Assembly: GCA_028335825.1 (NCBI GenBank)
Contig: JAIOKI010000011.1
Location: forward strand, 126,501 to 190,500
Direction of reading: 5' to 3'
DNA length: 64,000 nucleotides
Source of the DNA: Nosema muscidifuracis
Taxonomy: Eukaryota; Microsporidia; Nosematidae
The notes under the pieces were generated by a model. It was not told where the DNA came from and did not search any database. It worked only from the letters and a program-made list of their open reading frames with translations. Position numbers and translations under genes: made by a program. Shown here piece after piece: positions 37,825-48,591 of this stretch. The first letter of the stretch is position 1. Each line of letters begins with the position of its first letter.

Positions 37825-38550
37825 TTACTGAACTATTTCGTCTATAATAAATTTCTTCTTACTTTCAATATCTATATCATCACCCAATTCAAATACACTC
37901 TCAATAACTGATAATTCAATATTTGAAGTCTTTCTACCAGCAAAACAAGTCCAATCATTAACGACTAATCCACCACCAATTCGTGGACAACCAGAATTAA
38001 TAGTACCTGCAATAACATTAACTTCTAATAATTCAGTCAATTCTTTCATACTTTCTTCGAATGTATCCGGGTGTACAAGCATCCCTTGATTATTAAGTGC
38101 AGCATATTTTCCTACCAAAGGTTCTCTACCAATATTTTGTCTAAAAACTTGTACTTTAAGAATATCTTGGATTTCTTCCTCTGTTTCTTTATCTATATCA
38201 GCGTGTACAATACAAATATTATCGTTACACAATATAATATTTCCTAAAGCATTTAATCTCTCATTGATTCTCTTAACGATAACATTTTCTGGTAAAGAGT
38301 TACGAATGTGATAAAGTTCTTGATCAGTGGTAGTTGATGGAAGAACAAGACCATTTTTGTTTCCTCTACATAAAGATCCTACCATTGGTATTCCATTTAT
38401 CTTAGTTTCTACTACTGGCATATCAATATTTTCTAAAAGATATTTTAAAGTGTTTTTAGATCTTAATTCTCCTACTATACAATAGTTATTAGCTAAAGTC
38501 AAGTATGCTCCTATTTCGGGAGTTGATTCTATTTCTAATCTGTGTGACAT
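37825..38550 (-). CDS. TIF6: Ribosome anti-association factor eIF6
   Basis: A 241-residue protein with the five-fold pseudo-symmetric eIF6 (Tif6) fold. It matches the family throughout: EIGAYLTLANNYCIVG, GNKNGLVLPSTTTDQELYHI, ERLNALGNIILCND, NIGREPLVGKYAALNNQG, and GGGLVVNDWTCFAGRKTSN. eIF6 binds the 60S subunit late in its assembly and blocks joining to 40S. Length equals the usual 245. TTTACCCCA precedes ATG. The 3' end is only 24 bp from the convergent p24 gene. Confidence 0.97.
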   Translation of the reverse strand: MSHRLEIESTPEIGAYLTLANNYCIVGELRSKNTLKYLLENIDMPVVETKINGIPMVGSLCRGNKNGLVLPSTTTDQELYHIRNSLPENVIVKRINERLNALGNIILCNDNICIVHADIDKETEEEIQDILKVQVFRQNIGREPLVGKYAALNNQGMLVHPDTFEESMKELTELLEVNVIAGTINSGCPRIGGGLVVNDWTCFAGRKTSNIELSVIESVFELGDDIDIESKKKFIIDEIVQ

Positions 38551-39120
38551 TGGGGTAAAAAAATTAACGATAAAAATTAAAAGATTTTTTTACGACACGA
38601 TATAACAGAAAAAAATAAAATTAAATATGCTAGCATTTATTAAAATATTTAGTTATTGTCGTGTTTTGAGGAAAAATCGGGTATTCATTTAAACAAATAA
38701 GAGAAAAGAACCATTTGATAATTATATTTATAGTAGTGAGATAAATTCAATGAAAAGATGATGTAAGTCAAGGATTATTTAATGTTATATAGAAAATGTT
38801 AAGAACTTACTTATTTTTTAATCTCTAATAATAATAATTTATTCTCGTTATAAAAAAGGGAAGGCTTTAACTAGTTTATTACAAAAGTTAAGAACTACAA
38901 ATTTTTTAATAGCAATAATTTATTCTCGTTATAAAAAAAGGAAAGGCTTTAACTAGTTTAATATAAAAGTTAACAACTTAATTATTTTTTAATAACAATA
39001 ATTTATTTTCATCTCAAACCAAAAAAATTGACTAGTTTAATAAAAGATAATCTCACAAAAGCATTCTATTTAATTTAACAAAGTTTTTCTAAATTTTACT
39101 CCTTAAATAATTAAATGTAT
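38551..39120. repeat. Spacer with TTTATTCTCGTTATAAAAAA repeats
   Basis: Three diverged copies of a unit of about 100 bp (AATAATTTATTCTCGTTATA, then GGCTTTAACTAGTTTA, then AAGTTAAGAACT) lie at about 38790-39030. No gene is seen. Confidence 0.7.
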
Positions 39121-40131
39121 TTATTTTTTGTAATAATCACAAAAGATAGCTAACTTCTTTTTTAAATCACAACACTTATCTAATATTTCCTTATCATTTT
39201 CTTCAATTATAATATCTTGTATTATAAGCATAAGAGACATTATAGTATATTGCATAGTATTTGATTCGATATCATTATATATATTAGCAAATCTTTCATG
39301 TCTCCCTAAAATAGAAGATAGATAATCAACTACAATTTTAAGTTCAACTTTCCACAAAGTTTTATCTTTTTCATGTTTTTTTGTATTTTGTATTTTTGTC
39401 ATAATTCTTTCAAAATGAATATTTACATTCTTTTCTTCAATAATTTCTTCTCTTTCAAATTTTTCGGTAGAGAAAATTGTGGGATGTTTTTTAAAAAAAC
39501 TGCTCGTTTTTCCAAGATTTTCTGGTCTCTTCTGTCCTTCGGTAGTTTTTAAATCAAGATAATCAAAATAATCATCGATCAATTTTTCTTCTTCATCCAT
39601 CTTTAAATAAAACCTTTTCTTTTCCTTTATATTTTTTGGAGATTCCAATTTCATCTTTATATTTGATTTGTTAATATTTTTTGGTTCAATTTGCAACGTT
39701 TGATCTGTCACGCTTAAATCATATTTTGGTAAATTTTCTGTATACGAATGAAGATCATTAAAATGCGATTCCCTCTTATTTTTTATATCAACAATACTGG
39801 TTTGTTTACCCACATTATATGGTTCATCTTCTGGAACGATAATTGTATTATAATCTATATTATTTTCTAAAACATCATAAATTAACTTTTTATATTTTTT
39901 GTAACACAAAAGAGCTTTCATATACCTTTTATCTTCACAATAATCTACAGCAGATGAGTATCCACTAAGTTCTGATTCTTTTTTTATTTGGTTATATATA
40001 TCTGATATTTGGACTTTAGTGAGATTAAGTTTATTATATTTTAAATATTTATCGACTTCAGAGATATTATTAGTTCCATAGTAATCGAAAGCAGTAGCTA
40101 TAATAAGTTTTTCTGTAGTTGTTAATTCCAT
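39121..40131 (-). CDS. Hypothetical nuclear-type protein (336 residues)
   Basis: A 336-residue soluble protein with an N-terminal helical domain (TTTEKLIIATAFDYYGTNNI), a disordered lysine- and proline-bearing middle (about 110-235), and a C-terminal helical domain of about 90 residues. The start vaguely resembles the SANT-like opening of Brd8/NuA4 subunits (TREKL.LA......NW..V...), and the C-terminal helices could be a bromodomain relic, but I cannot support a family. It is transcribed divergently from PRP8 with only 38 bp between the start codons. TAACCCATTTTTAA lies just before its ATG. Confidence 0.8.
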   Translation of the reverse strand: MELTTTEKLIIATAFDYYGTNNISEVDKYLKYNKLNLTKVQISDIYNQIKKESELSGYSSAVDYCEDKRYMKALLCYKKYKKLIYDVLENNIDYNTIIVPEDEPYNVGKQTSIVDIKNKRESHFNDLHSYTENLPKYDLSVTDQTLQIEPKNINKSNIKMKLESPKNIKEKKRFYLKMDEEEKLIDDYFDYLDLKTTEGQKRPENLGKTSSFFKKHPTIFSTEKFEREEIIEEKNVNIHFERIMTKIQNTKKHEKDKTLWKVELKIVVDYLSSILGRHERFANIYNDIESNTMQYTIMSLMLIIQDIIIEENDKEILDKCCDLKKKLAIFCDYYKK

Positions 40132-40169
40132 TTAAAAATGGGTTATAATAAAAAATTATTAACCCAAAA
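40132..40169. promoter_or_regulatory. 38-bp divergent promoter between PRP8 and the 336-residue gene
   Basis: The whole space between the two ATGs is 38 bp. An inverted repeat GGGTTA...TAACCC (40140-40145 and 40160-40165) places one sense ACCC box a few bases from each start. The centre is pure A/T. Both genes must start transcription from within or very near this stretch. Confidence 0.8.
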
Positions 40170-43100
40170 ATGAAACAAACAAGAAAGAATGAGATGCCTG
40201 TTGAACATTTAAGAAGTTTAATTAACAAGAAATATTCTACTTTAGGATGTTTTAAATATTTACCTTTGTCTTTGCATACTCTAATACGAACTATGCCTAT
40301 GCCATGGGAAGATAAAAAAAATTTGAAAATTTTGTACCACATAAATGGAAATTTATGCTTTGTACTAAGTAAACCAAAAATTTCAAAGTATGAATTTAGA
40401 TATGAATGGGAAAAAGTTAACAGAAAAGTTAAGGAGTTTAAAATGACCAATCCAAATTATCGAAATTTAGTATACCCAGTATTTGATGATGAAGAAGATA
40501 TATTTGATTATACCAAACTTAATGAAAGCCCTATTGATAATTTTATTGAGAATTGTAAAAATAATTTAGAAGATAAAATTTATGTAAAAGAATATTTAAA
40601 ATATCTCGATTTAGAAAGTACAAAGAAGAATAAAAAATCTAAGAAATTTAATTTATACGATATATCTTTGTATAATAAATTAACAAAAGATTTAAATTTA
40701 AATCATTTAAAGAAAAATAATTTGAAAAGAGAATCAAAGATAAAAAATAAAAAACCACACACTAATATATTAAAATTATTAAAGAATACTAGATTTTTTC
40801 AAACAACAAAAATGGAATGGCTTGAGATAGCTTTACTAGTTATTAAACAGGGATATAAAATGTTAGATGAAATTTTAAGAAGAAAGAAACTTCATTATCT
40901 TTATATTGATAAAAATTTTAATCTAAAATCAAAGAGATCTCTCAAAACGAAAGAACGTAAAAAATCTCGAGTAGGTGTTTCATTTCATCTAACACGAGAA
41001 ATTTTAAAATTAATGAAATTTATAGTAGATTCATTTTTATCGTACAGACTTAAAAATATTAACAAATATGAATTATGTATAAGTCTAAATAATTTATTCT
41101 CAAATGTGGGTATTTTTACTGGAATTTATAGATACAAATATAAGGTAATGAATCAGATTAAAATATGTAAAGATATTGAAAAAATAATTAAAAAATATGA
41201 AGATATATCATGGTGTGAAATGTGGAGAAGGTATGTTTTTATGACTAGAGGATATAATTCTCTTCTTAAAAAATATATAACAAATTTAACTGATAGAATT
41301 GTTAATGGAAGAGAATATCATGAAAAAAAAGTTACTAAACAACGTAAAGAAAGTAATTTTGATATAGAACTTAAAAATATGATGATTGATGAAATGGAAG
41401 GTAAATATTCAAAAGAACAAATTAAAATGATTTTAAGACATTTTAATGAAGCTTGGAGATGTTGGAAAGGAGACATTGTGTATGAAATTCCGAATGAAGA
41501 ATGTTCAGATCTTAATAAAATTATAAAAAAATATGTTCAATATAAAAGTGAATGGTACATAAAAGAAGGAATAAATGGAAGAGTAGATTCGAAAAAAGAT
41601 TTTATGAAAAAAATGGGTAAAATTACTAGATTATTTTTTAAAGAAGAAAGATGTCGACAAAATAATTATTTATTGAATATGTCAATAACACCTTTAGAAG
41701 CTTTTGAATTATATAAAGTTGCTTATTCATATTTTTATAAAAAAGATAAAATTATTTTTCCAGAAAAAAATTGTGAAAAACATTTAAAAATAGCTATTGA
41801 AAAATTAAGTTATGGAGCTTCAGAAGAAGAAAAAGATTTTTTTAATAAAGTTTTGGATGATATTCCAAGATATATTTTTCAAATCAAAAAAAATATTTTG
41901 ACACAACGTAAATTTCGAGATATTGAAGCTAAAATTTCACATAATTATGATAAATTTATAGTCACTTATAATGTAAATTATTTAGAAAAAATTACTGATG
42001 CTTTTTTATGTTCTTATCTTTTTTATGAAGCTGATCGTAAAAATATATTTTCTGATTATATAAAACCAGGTGATGAGATTGAAGCTAAAACTATAAAAAA
42101 TTTATGTTTTACTTTAAATGAATATTATAATAGAAAAAATATTTATTTATTTGAAGGAAAATATAATAATTTAATGAAAAATATTGATAATAATTTATTA
42201 TCTAGATTACTTAAAATATTTATTGATCCTATAATTGTTGATTATATGATAAGTAGAAATAATTCAAAAATTTTTTATAAGGATATGAATTTTGTTAATA
42301 CACTTGGATTTATTAATGGATTTCAATTTAGTTCATTTATTCAAAAGTTTTATACATTTGTTATTGATCTTTGTGTATTTGGAGAAATTATTCTTTCTAA
42401 AGATGATTACATAAAATATTTTATAAGAGATATTGATAAAATATATGCAGTAATAGAATTAACAGAAACAATTAAGAAAGATTTAATTAAAAAATCACAA
42501 GATATTGAAATATCTTCAATTTCTACTAATTATTTTCAAGATGAAAAAAATGAAGAAATTAAGAAAGCTTTATTTTTAGAATTTGGAACTAGATTACCAA
42601 AAAGTATTGGAAAATTAGAATTTATCAATGTCTCACCAAGTAATAGATTTTGTTTTACATATGCAGGTGTAGATATTTTAATATCAGAAAAAGTTAATAA
42701 AAATAGATATGCTAATTTTATTATAAATCAAGATACAATTAGAATACTTAATTTCCGTATAAAACAAATTATTAAATTAGGAGTATGTAGTACATTTATT
42801 AAAATAGTAAGTAAATGGAATAATACGATACTTGGATTTATATCTCAATATCGTGAATTTATAGATGATACACCAGAAATTGAAAATTTTTTTACATGGG
42901 CAGAAAAATCTATTCAAACTTTAATTAAGAAAGGAATTAATTCTAAAATGCCAACAAGATTTCCTGCAATATTATTTTATACACCAATATCATATGGAGG
43001 ATTAGGAATGTATTCAGTTATGAAAGAATATTGTGAAAATTTTAATAAGAAATTTGCGAATGAAGAAGATATTTTAAAAATACCTGATCTTCGTTCATAT

Positions 43101-45401
43101 ATAATTTCATGGAAAGATGAATTTAAACAATCTGATGAAGTTTGGAAAGAATTTAAAAAATCTGAAAAAATAGAACCAAAAAAAGGAATACCAAGAATGT
43201 CAACACTTTTACAAAAAGATAAAATATCATTTTATGATAGAGATTTTCGTATACAAAATATATATAAAAGATATACTAGTCCTAAATATGACCCTTTTAT
43301 TTATACATTAATAAAACATGATGGTAAATTATGGAATTTAGATAATTATAATTTAGATATAATATCAGCTTTAGGTGGAACAGATAAAATACTTAAACAT
43401 TCTCTTTATCAAGCAACTTATGCTAAAAAATTTGATAAATTATTTTGGGATGATAGTTATTTAGAAAAATATAAGAATGCTAATACAAAAGCACAAAAAA
43501 CAGGACTAAATCAAATACCAAATAGAAGATTTATTTTATGGTGGTCACCTACTATAAATACTACTAATGTTTATGTAGGATATCAAGTTCAATTAGAACC
43601 TACTGGTATTTTTATGCATGGTAAATTACCAACACTTAAAATTTCATTTATTCAATTATTTAGAAATAATTTATGGTTTAAGATTCATGAAAATATAGTA
43701 AATGATTTAAAAAATGTTTTTAAATTATTTTGTGATGTGGATGTACAAAATATACCAACAAGAAAAAGTATCAATTTTAATATTGGATATTCTGATTTAA
43801 TTCTTACAGGGAATTTTTATTGTTCTGAACCTTCTTTATTACAAGATCAAATAAATGAAAATTTAAAAAATATTAAAAAGTTATGGATTGATGTTCAATT
43901 AAGATGGGGAGATTTTAATAAGAATGATTGTAATAAATATGCTAAAGTAAAATATATTGAGTATACTTCAAATCCAATGTCAAATTATCAAGATAAATAT
44001 GGTTTAGTTATAGTATTCGATTTATGTTACAATACTTATGCAGGATATGGATATTTTAATAGAAAAATGTCAAATTATTTAATAGACAGTTGTCAAAATA
44101 TTTTAAAAAATAATTTATCATTACATATATTAAGAGAAAGATTAAGAAAAACATTAGAAATTTATACAAGTGAAGTTGATACTATTGTATCAAGTAAAGA
44201 AATGTATTTTGATTCTTTAATTGTTGATGATAGACCTGCTTATAAAAATTTAAGAACTTTTTTAGTTTTTGATCCTGAATCAGGTAATTTATATTATAAG
44301 AAGATTGATGAAAAAGAAGGGAATAAGAATAGACATTTAAGAAATTTAATTTCAGAAAGTTTGTTTGAATTAGCAAACAAATTAAAAAAACAAAATATTT
44401 TAATTAGATCAGATTTATATGATTCAGTAGAAGCTTATATGATAGATTATAGAAATATAAATATAAAGATATATGAAAATAAGTTATTTCTTAAAAATAT
44501 TTTAAAACTTATACCAATAGAAAGTTATACAGAATTTCATATTATAAATTTATATAAGAATTGGTTTGGTACAACTTCTTTTACTAATTTCTGTAGATTA
44601 GTTTTAATTATCCAAGCATATGAAATTAATCCAGAATATTTTTTTAATAAAAAAGCTTGGTCAATATATTCAGATTCTGAATGGATAAATATAGAAAAAG
44701 AATGTAAAGATATTATTATAAATAATTATTGTAGTAAAAATGTTATTAATAAACATAAATTATTAACCACAGATATTCGAGATATTGTATTTGGATTTGA
44801 TATTAATACTACTGAATATAAATTTGTATTAGAAGATATTATTAATTGGGAAGATAAATATTCAATAATGGATGAATATTTAAAACAAGGTTTGTACAAA
44901 TCTAATAAATTTATAAAAAATGAAGATACTGAAAATTCTTTAGATTTTGAGATACCAGAAAATATTTTTAATTTATTTAAAAGATGTACAGATATTAACA
45001 CATATTCTTTTTGTTTATTAGTAAAAGGATCTCCAATTTATTTAATATTTATTCCTCAATTTTCAACTAAGATAGAAATACATTCTACTAAATTTATACC
45101 CTCAGATATTCAAATAATAGGAATTATTGTTAATTTTAAGAATGAAACAATAATAAATTCTATTATAAAAAGATATTCATTAATTGATCCTTTAATTATA
45201 ATATGTAATGAAGATATAGAAATTAATAAAAAATATAAATTAATTAAAGAAGAGTCTCCTTGTTTTACACCTGATATATGGAATTATAATATGAATAAAG
45301 AGATGTATAGTGATGAAATGATTTATGATTTAGAATTGGGAATACCTTGTGAATTTTATAGTGGATATAATTTTTTTAGATTATTTAGTACTAGGCATTA
45401 G
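40170..45401 (+). CDS. PRP8: Spliceosome core protein Prp8 (compact)
   Basis: A 1,743-residue Prp8, the central scaffold of the U5 snRNP that holds the splice sites and catalytic RNA. The N-terminus begins at the conserved PVEHLRSLI and continues LPLSLHTLIRTMPMPWED, LYHINGNLCFV and PVFDDEED. Reverse-transcriptase-like and linker regions follow (NRRFILWWSPTINTTNVYVG is recognisable). The RNase H-like domain starts near LIVDDRPAYKNLRTFLVFD and includes TTDIRDIVFGFDI. The C-terminal MPN/Jab1 domain closes with IWNYNMNKE and EFYSGYNFFRLF. Yeast and human Prp8 are about 2,400 and 2,335 residues. This copy is roughly a quarter shorter and lacks the final tail. No frame break is seen. The gene implies that splicing persists. 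Confidence 0.96.
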   Translation: MKQTRKNEMPVEHLRSLINKKYSTLGCFKYLPLSLHTLIRTMPMPWEDKKNLKILYHINGNLCFVLSKPKISKYEFRYEWEKVNRKVKEFKMTNPNYRNLVYPVFDDEEDIFDYTKLNESPIDNFIENCKNNLEDKIYVKEYLKYLDLESTKKNKKSKKFNLYDISLYNKLTKDLNLNHLKKNNLKRESKIKNKKPHTNILKLLKNTRFFQTTKMEWLEIALLVIKQGYKMLDEILRRKKLHYLYIDKNFNLKSKRSLKTKERKKSRVGVSFHLTREILKLMKFIVDSFLSYRLKNINKYELCISLNNLFSNVGIFTGIYRYKYKVMNQIKICKDIEKIIKKYEDISWCEMWRRYVFMTRGYNSLLKKYITNLTDRIVNGREYHEKKVTKQRKESNFDIELKNMMIDEMEGKYSKEQIKMILRHFNEAWRCWKGDIVYEIPNEECSDLNKIIKKYVQYKSEWYIKEGINGRVDSKKDFMKKMGKITRLFFKEERCRQNNYLLNMSITPLEAFELYKVAYSYFYKKDKIIFPEKNCEKHLKIAIEKLSYGASEEEKDFFNKVLDDIPRYIFQIKKNILTQRKFRDIEAKISHNYDKFIVTYNVNYLEKITDAFLCSYLFYEADRKNIFSDYIKPGDEIEAKTIKNLCFTLNEYYNRKNIYLFEGKYNNLMKNIDNNLLSRLLKIFIDPIIVDYMISRNNSKIFYKDMNFVNTLGFINGFQFSSFIQKFYTFVIDLCVFGEIILSKDDYIKYFIRDIDKIYAVIELTETIKKDLIKKSQDIEISSISTNYFQDEKNEEIKKALFLEFGTRLPKSIGKLEFINVSPSNRFCFTYAGVDILISEKVNKNRYANFIINQDTIRILNFRIKQIIKLGVCSTFIKIVSKWNNTILGFISQYREFIDDTPEIENFFTWAEKSIQTLIKKGINSKMPTRFPAILFYTPISYGGLGMYSVMKEYCENFNKKFANEEDILKIPDLRSYIISWKDEFKQSDEVWKEFKKSEKIEPKKGIPRMSTLLQKDKISFYDRDFRIQNIYKRYTSPKYDPFIYTLIKHDGKLWNLDNYNLDIISALGGTDKILKHSLYQATYAKKFDKLFWDDSYLEKYKNANTKAQKTGLNQIPNRRFILWWSPTINTTNVYVGYQVQLEPTGIFMHGKLPTLKISFIQLFRNNLWFKIHENIVNDLKNVFKLFCDVDVQNIPTRKSINFNIGYSDLILTGNFYCSEPSLLQDQINENLKNIKKLWIDVQLRWGDFNKNDCNKYAKVKYIEYTSNPMSNYQDKYGLVIVFDLCYNTYAGYGYFNRKMSNYLIDSCQNILKNNLSLHILRERLRKTLEIYTSEVDTIVSSKEMYFDSLIVDDRPAYKNLRTFLVFDPESGNLYYKKIDEKEGNKNRHLRNLISESLFELANKLKKQNILIRSDLYDSVEAYMIDYRNINIKIYENKLFLKNILKLIPIESYTEFHIINLYKNWFGTTSFTNFCRLVLIIQAYEINPEYFFNKKAWSIYSDSEWINIEKECKDIIINNYCSKNVINKHKLLTTDIRDIVFGFDINTTEYKFVLEDIINWEDKYSIMDEYLKQGLYKSNKFIKNEDTENSLDFEIPENIFNLFKRCTDINTYSFCLLVKGSPIYLIFIPQFSTKIEIHSTKFIPSDIQIIGIIVNFKNETIINSIIKRYSLIDPLIIICNEDIEINKKYKLIKEESPCFTPDIWNYNMNKEMYSDEMIYDLELGIPCEFYSGYNFFRLFSTRH

Positions 45402-45656
45402 AAATATTTTGAGGTTTTATTTTGATTTGATATTTGAAGATATTAATATTTGGAGATTTTATATTTTGAGGTTTTAATAATTAATATTTTATATATTGAT
45501 TTGATGTTTAAAGATATTAATAATTAATATTTTAATGATGTACTAAAAGTACATTTACTTTATGAGAACTAAAATTTTGAAATAAATAAGGATGAAAGTT
45601 ATGCATTTAAAAATTGTAAATATTAATTTTTTATTTACAAAGATTTATTTATATTT
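45402..45656. repeat. Spacer with TTTTGAGGTTTTA / AGATATTAATA repeats
   Basis: Two to three diverged copies of TATTTTGAGGTTTTA plus TTTGATATTTGAAGATATTA lie at 45405-45540. No gene is seen. Confidence 0.65.
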
Positions 45657-46391
45657 CTAATTTACTTCTTCTGATTCTTCTATTGAAGTAAGAAAACTTT
45701 TAGAGATAAAATCATCCATCCAATAAAAATTTTTTATACATTCTGATCCTTCTTTATCAAAATATTCTATTTCATTATTAATCTTATCAATATCTTCTGA
45801 TACATCAATATTTCTTATTATTTTATCCTTACATTTAAATATCTCACCTTTTAGATTCTCTAAGTCATTTAAAATTTTTAATGTCTTTATAGATAAATTT
45901 TGTGCTACTTTTTTTATATCCTGTGCATCAAGATGATAATTACTAATATCTATTAAAATATCTATTATTTTATTACATGTAATATGTATAATATTACATT
46001 TATCGTATATTTGAGTTATATTATCAATAACTAATTCAGTACAAAGAAAAGTATTTGAACCTTCAAATTTTTTTATATCTTCTTTATTTATTCTTAATAC
46101 CTCTTTAAAATTAATTCTATATAAAGAAAATGATATAAACAAATCAGTAATATTTTCTAAATATTTGGTACTAAAAATACATTCATATTTATCATTATAT
46201 TCTGATTTAATAAATCTTATTTTTTTTATATTCCCATTTTGGTATTTTATATTAAAAATACTACTAAATTCACTAGAAGGTATGTCATTAACAGATAAGT
46301 AGAAATATATTTTATCTTGAGACTTGAAAAAAAAACTGTGTATTTTGGTTATTGAAGTGTTATAAACTACTAGTAGGTATATTAGTAGCAT
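45657..46391 (-). CDS. Secreted or ER protein of unknown function (244 residues)
   Basis: A 244-residue protein with a short hydrophobic N-terminus (MLLIYLLVVYNTSI) that looks like a signal peptide. A beta-rich region (about 20-110) with FKSQDKIYFYLSV follows, then a helical, acidic second half. The frame is open 21 codons further upstream, but TTTACCCCA sits directly before this internal ATG and lies within that extension, so the shorter protein is preferred. No membrane anchor is seen at the end. The beta-sandwich then coil layout loosely recalls p24 luminal regions, but there is no terminal membrane helix. Unrecognised; it may be exported. Confidence 0.7.
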   Translation of the reverse strand: MLLIYLLVVYNTSITKIHSFFFKSQDKIYFYLSVNDIPSSEFSSIFNIKYQNGNIKKIRFIKSEYNDKYECIFSTKYLENITDLFISFSLYRINFKEVLRINKEDIKKFEGSNTFLCTELVIDNITQIYDKCNIIHITCNKIIDILIDISNYHLDAQDIKKVAQNLSIKTLKILNDLENLKGEIFKCKDKIIRNIDVSEDIDKINNEIEYFDKEGSECIKNFYWMDDFISKSFLTSIEESEEVN

Positions 46392-46400
46392 TGGGGTAAA
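46392..46400 (-). promoter_or_regulatory. ACCCC box that fixes the start at 46391
   Basis: TTTACCCCA abuts the ATG on the minus strand, as in the eIF6 gene. It rules against the longer reading frame that begins at 46454. Confidence 0.75.
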
Positions 46401-47835
46401 ATAAAAATTATGACTAAACAATAAAATCAATGATTTAAGTATAAATAAAATCATATTTTTTTACGTAATAACTAAAAAAATAAACTTTTATTTTTATGTA
46501 TATAAAAATATTATTTTAAAGTTTACGAAATAATGTCAAGATTGTTATGATAAGTTCATTACTTAGTTTATATAGTAAAATAATAATACATTAGAATTTA
46601 TAAATATACAAATATAATTTATTAATAAGAAAATATTCTGTAAGAGTACATAGCAAACAAAAATCTTAAATAAGAATTTAAAGATAGTAAATAATATATA
46701 AAAAATTAAAATTATTTTTATTAATAAAATGAAGGAGATTTTTGAAATGGAAATAAAATTTAAGGAAATAAATTGTTTACAAAAGCAAAATTAACTTTTT
46801 ATGATGATTTGAAATGTTTAATTAATATTTAAAGAATTATATAACTGAGCAAAGCATGTTAATAAGAAAGAATTTTGATAAAAACAATTATATTATAGAG
46901 AAAATATTAGAGTAGAATTCTTTATTTATTTAAGTATTAAAATTGATTCTAAAGCTATTAACGGTTTAAACTAATTAAAATAAATCTTATTTTTTTAAAA
47001 CATTTAGAATGTTTAACAAGAAGTCATTATATTGATTACTCTTTATTAAAGCCTTTTATTTAGATTTACATTTCTATCTCATCATTAAATCTTTCCAATT
47101 CAAAAGGACTTTTTTTTCTAAGTCTATATAATTGAGTACTTCTCTTTCTTCATTGGAGACTCTTTAAGAAATTTCAAAGGTCATTTTAAGTATTTTAGTC
47201 TACACATATTTGTCTAATTGACTTTTAACTTTATCTTTGTTTTATATACGCAATAAAATTTTAGTACAATATCATCACTTGTTGTTACGTAAGGTTATAT
47301 TTAAACTTATACTTGTATAGTGAAGCTTAGTAATTGGCTAGAAGATCATACTCAATCTTCTTCTCTACTATAATTCTTATTTCCATTATTACAACTTTTT
47401 TCCTGATTTTATCATACTCTACTTTAATAGCACTATAAATTCCCAAACTTATTCTAATTTTGATGTCTATTCTTTAAGGTGAAATTCCTAATCTTCTAAT
47501 TTTAGTGAGTTTAAAATTCTTGCAAAATTTTAAATGGATTAACCGTAATACTTCATTATTTTCATCTCATGTAATATTTTGCCAGCATTCTACATATTAT
47601 ATTGCTATATAATAAACTTTTTTATACTTTTAATTGCAATGTGATCACATTTTTTTTTAAGAAAAAATTTCTATCTTGAAAGGTAAAGAATATACCTTCA
47701 TCTCTTGGTGTGATATCATTTTTAGTAAGCAAGTTGTCGAAAATTAAATACTCAAAAGAAAATATTCTCAGTTTTAAGTATTTTTTTAAAATTTCGTTGT
47801 TTAATCTAAATATCTTTCTAATAATTAAAATTTAA
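46401..47835. other. Spacer with a decayed minus-strand repeat copy
   Basis: There is no intact gene in 1.4 kb. From about 47080 the sequence is less AT-rich and contains one diverged copy (47080-47230) of a family seen also near 53.1, 54.0 and 60.9 kb, on the minus strand. It is broken at many places and unassigned. Confidence 0.4.
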
Positions 47836-48591
47836 TTAAACTCTCTCCTCAATATAACCTTTTAAATTGACTTCTTCTGCAGATTTCTTGTTTTTTAAAG
47901 GATTGGCTCCTATACAACAGCCTATTATACAGAATAAAGTTATTAAAATAAGTATTCCTATAAAAATATTCATTCCTGTCAAATAATTCCAAATATCAAA
48001 TTTAGAAGATTCTGATAATAAATACGAGAAAAATGAACCATTTCTTTTATCAGATTCTGATAAACTAGAAACATAAACTACTTCAGGTACTAAAGTATTC
48101 TTATTTACTTTTATAAACATATTTTTTGTAGTATCTTTTATAAAGTCATTTTTAATATCTTCTATCACTGGAGAAGATACTAAATAATTAACGAAATGTA
48201 TTCTGTGTTTGAAAAGAAGTTGAAGAGTATTATCAAGAAAACTCCTAATAAATCTAGAATAAGAACTTATTAATTCAGGAATTGTATAAATAAATCGGGG
48301 ATGAGCTAAGTGTCTAGTAATATTGCATTGTATAAAATCTTTAATAGGTAACCAATTATCAAGGAATCCTGTCACAGATGGATCACTGTATTTTTCTTTT
48401 ATATCTTCATAGACTTCATCACACATTAAATTATCCAAAGCAGTTTTTACTCCAAAAGGTCCAAGCATAGAAAGATATTCTTGCATTTCTTCTACCCTTT
48501 GATATCCAAATAACCCGTTTCCATAATCACTAATACATGAATTATTATATGGTACTGATATAACAAATTTAAAGAATATTGTACTTATCAT
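47836..48591 (-). CDS. Type I membrane protein of unknown function (251 residues)
   Basis: A 251-residue protein. The N-terminus (MISTIFFKFVISVPYNNS) is a possible signal peptide. A cysteine-bearing extracellular region of about 180 residues follows, then a strong transmembrane helix (about 206-228: FIGILILITLFCIIGCCIG), then a short charged tail with lysines. The layout is that of a surface or secretory-pathway protein. The start is preceded by TATAGGGT, a GGG-form box on the sense strand, as in eIF2-beta. No family is recognised; lineage-specific. Confidence 0.8.
   Translation of the reverse strand: MISTIFFKFVISVPYNNSCISDYGNGLFGYQRVEEMQEYLSMLGPFGVKTALDNLMCDEVYEDIKEKYSDPSVTGFLDNWLPIKDFIQCNITRHLAHPRFIYTIPELISSYSRFIRSFLDNTLQLLFKHRIHFVNYLVSSPVIEDIKNDFIKDTTKNMFIKVNKNTLVPEVVYVSSLSESDKRNGSFFSYLLSESSKFDIWNYLTGMNIFIGILILITLFCIIGCCIGANPLKNKKSAEEVNLKGYIEERV

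Noticed and set aside
40070-40450. 126-codon minus-strand frame across the PRP8 start
   Set aside because: It overlaps PRP8 and its divergent promoter; the translation mirrors PRP8 coding sequence.
46392-46454. Upstream extension of the secreted orphan
   Set aside because: The promoter box lies inside it; the shorter protein starts with a proper signal peptide.
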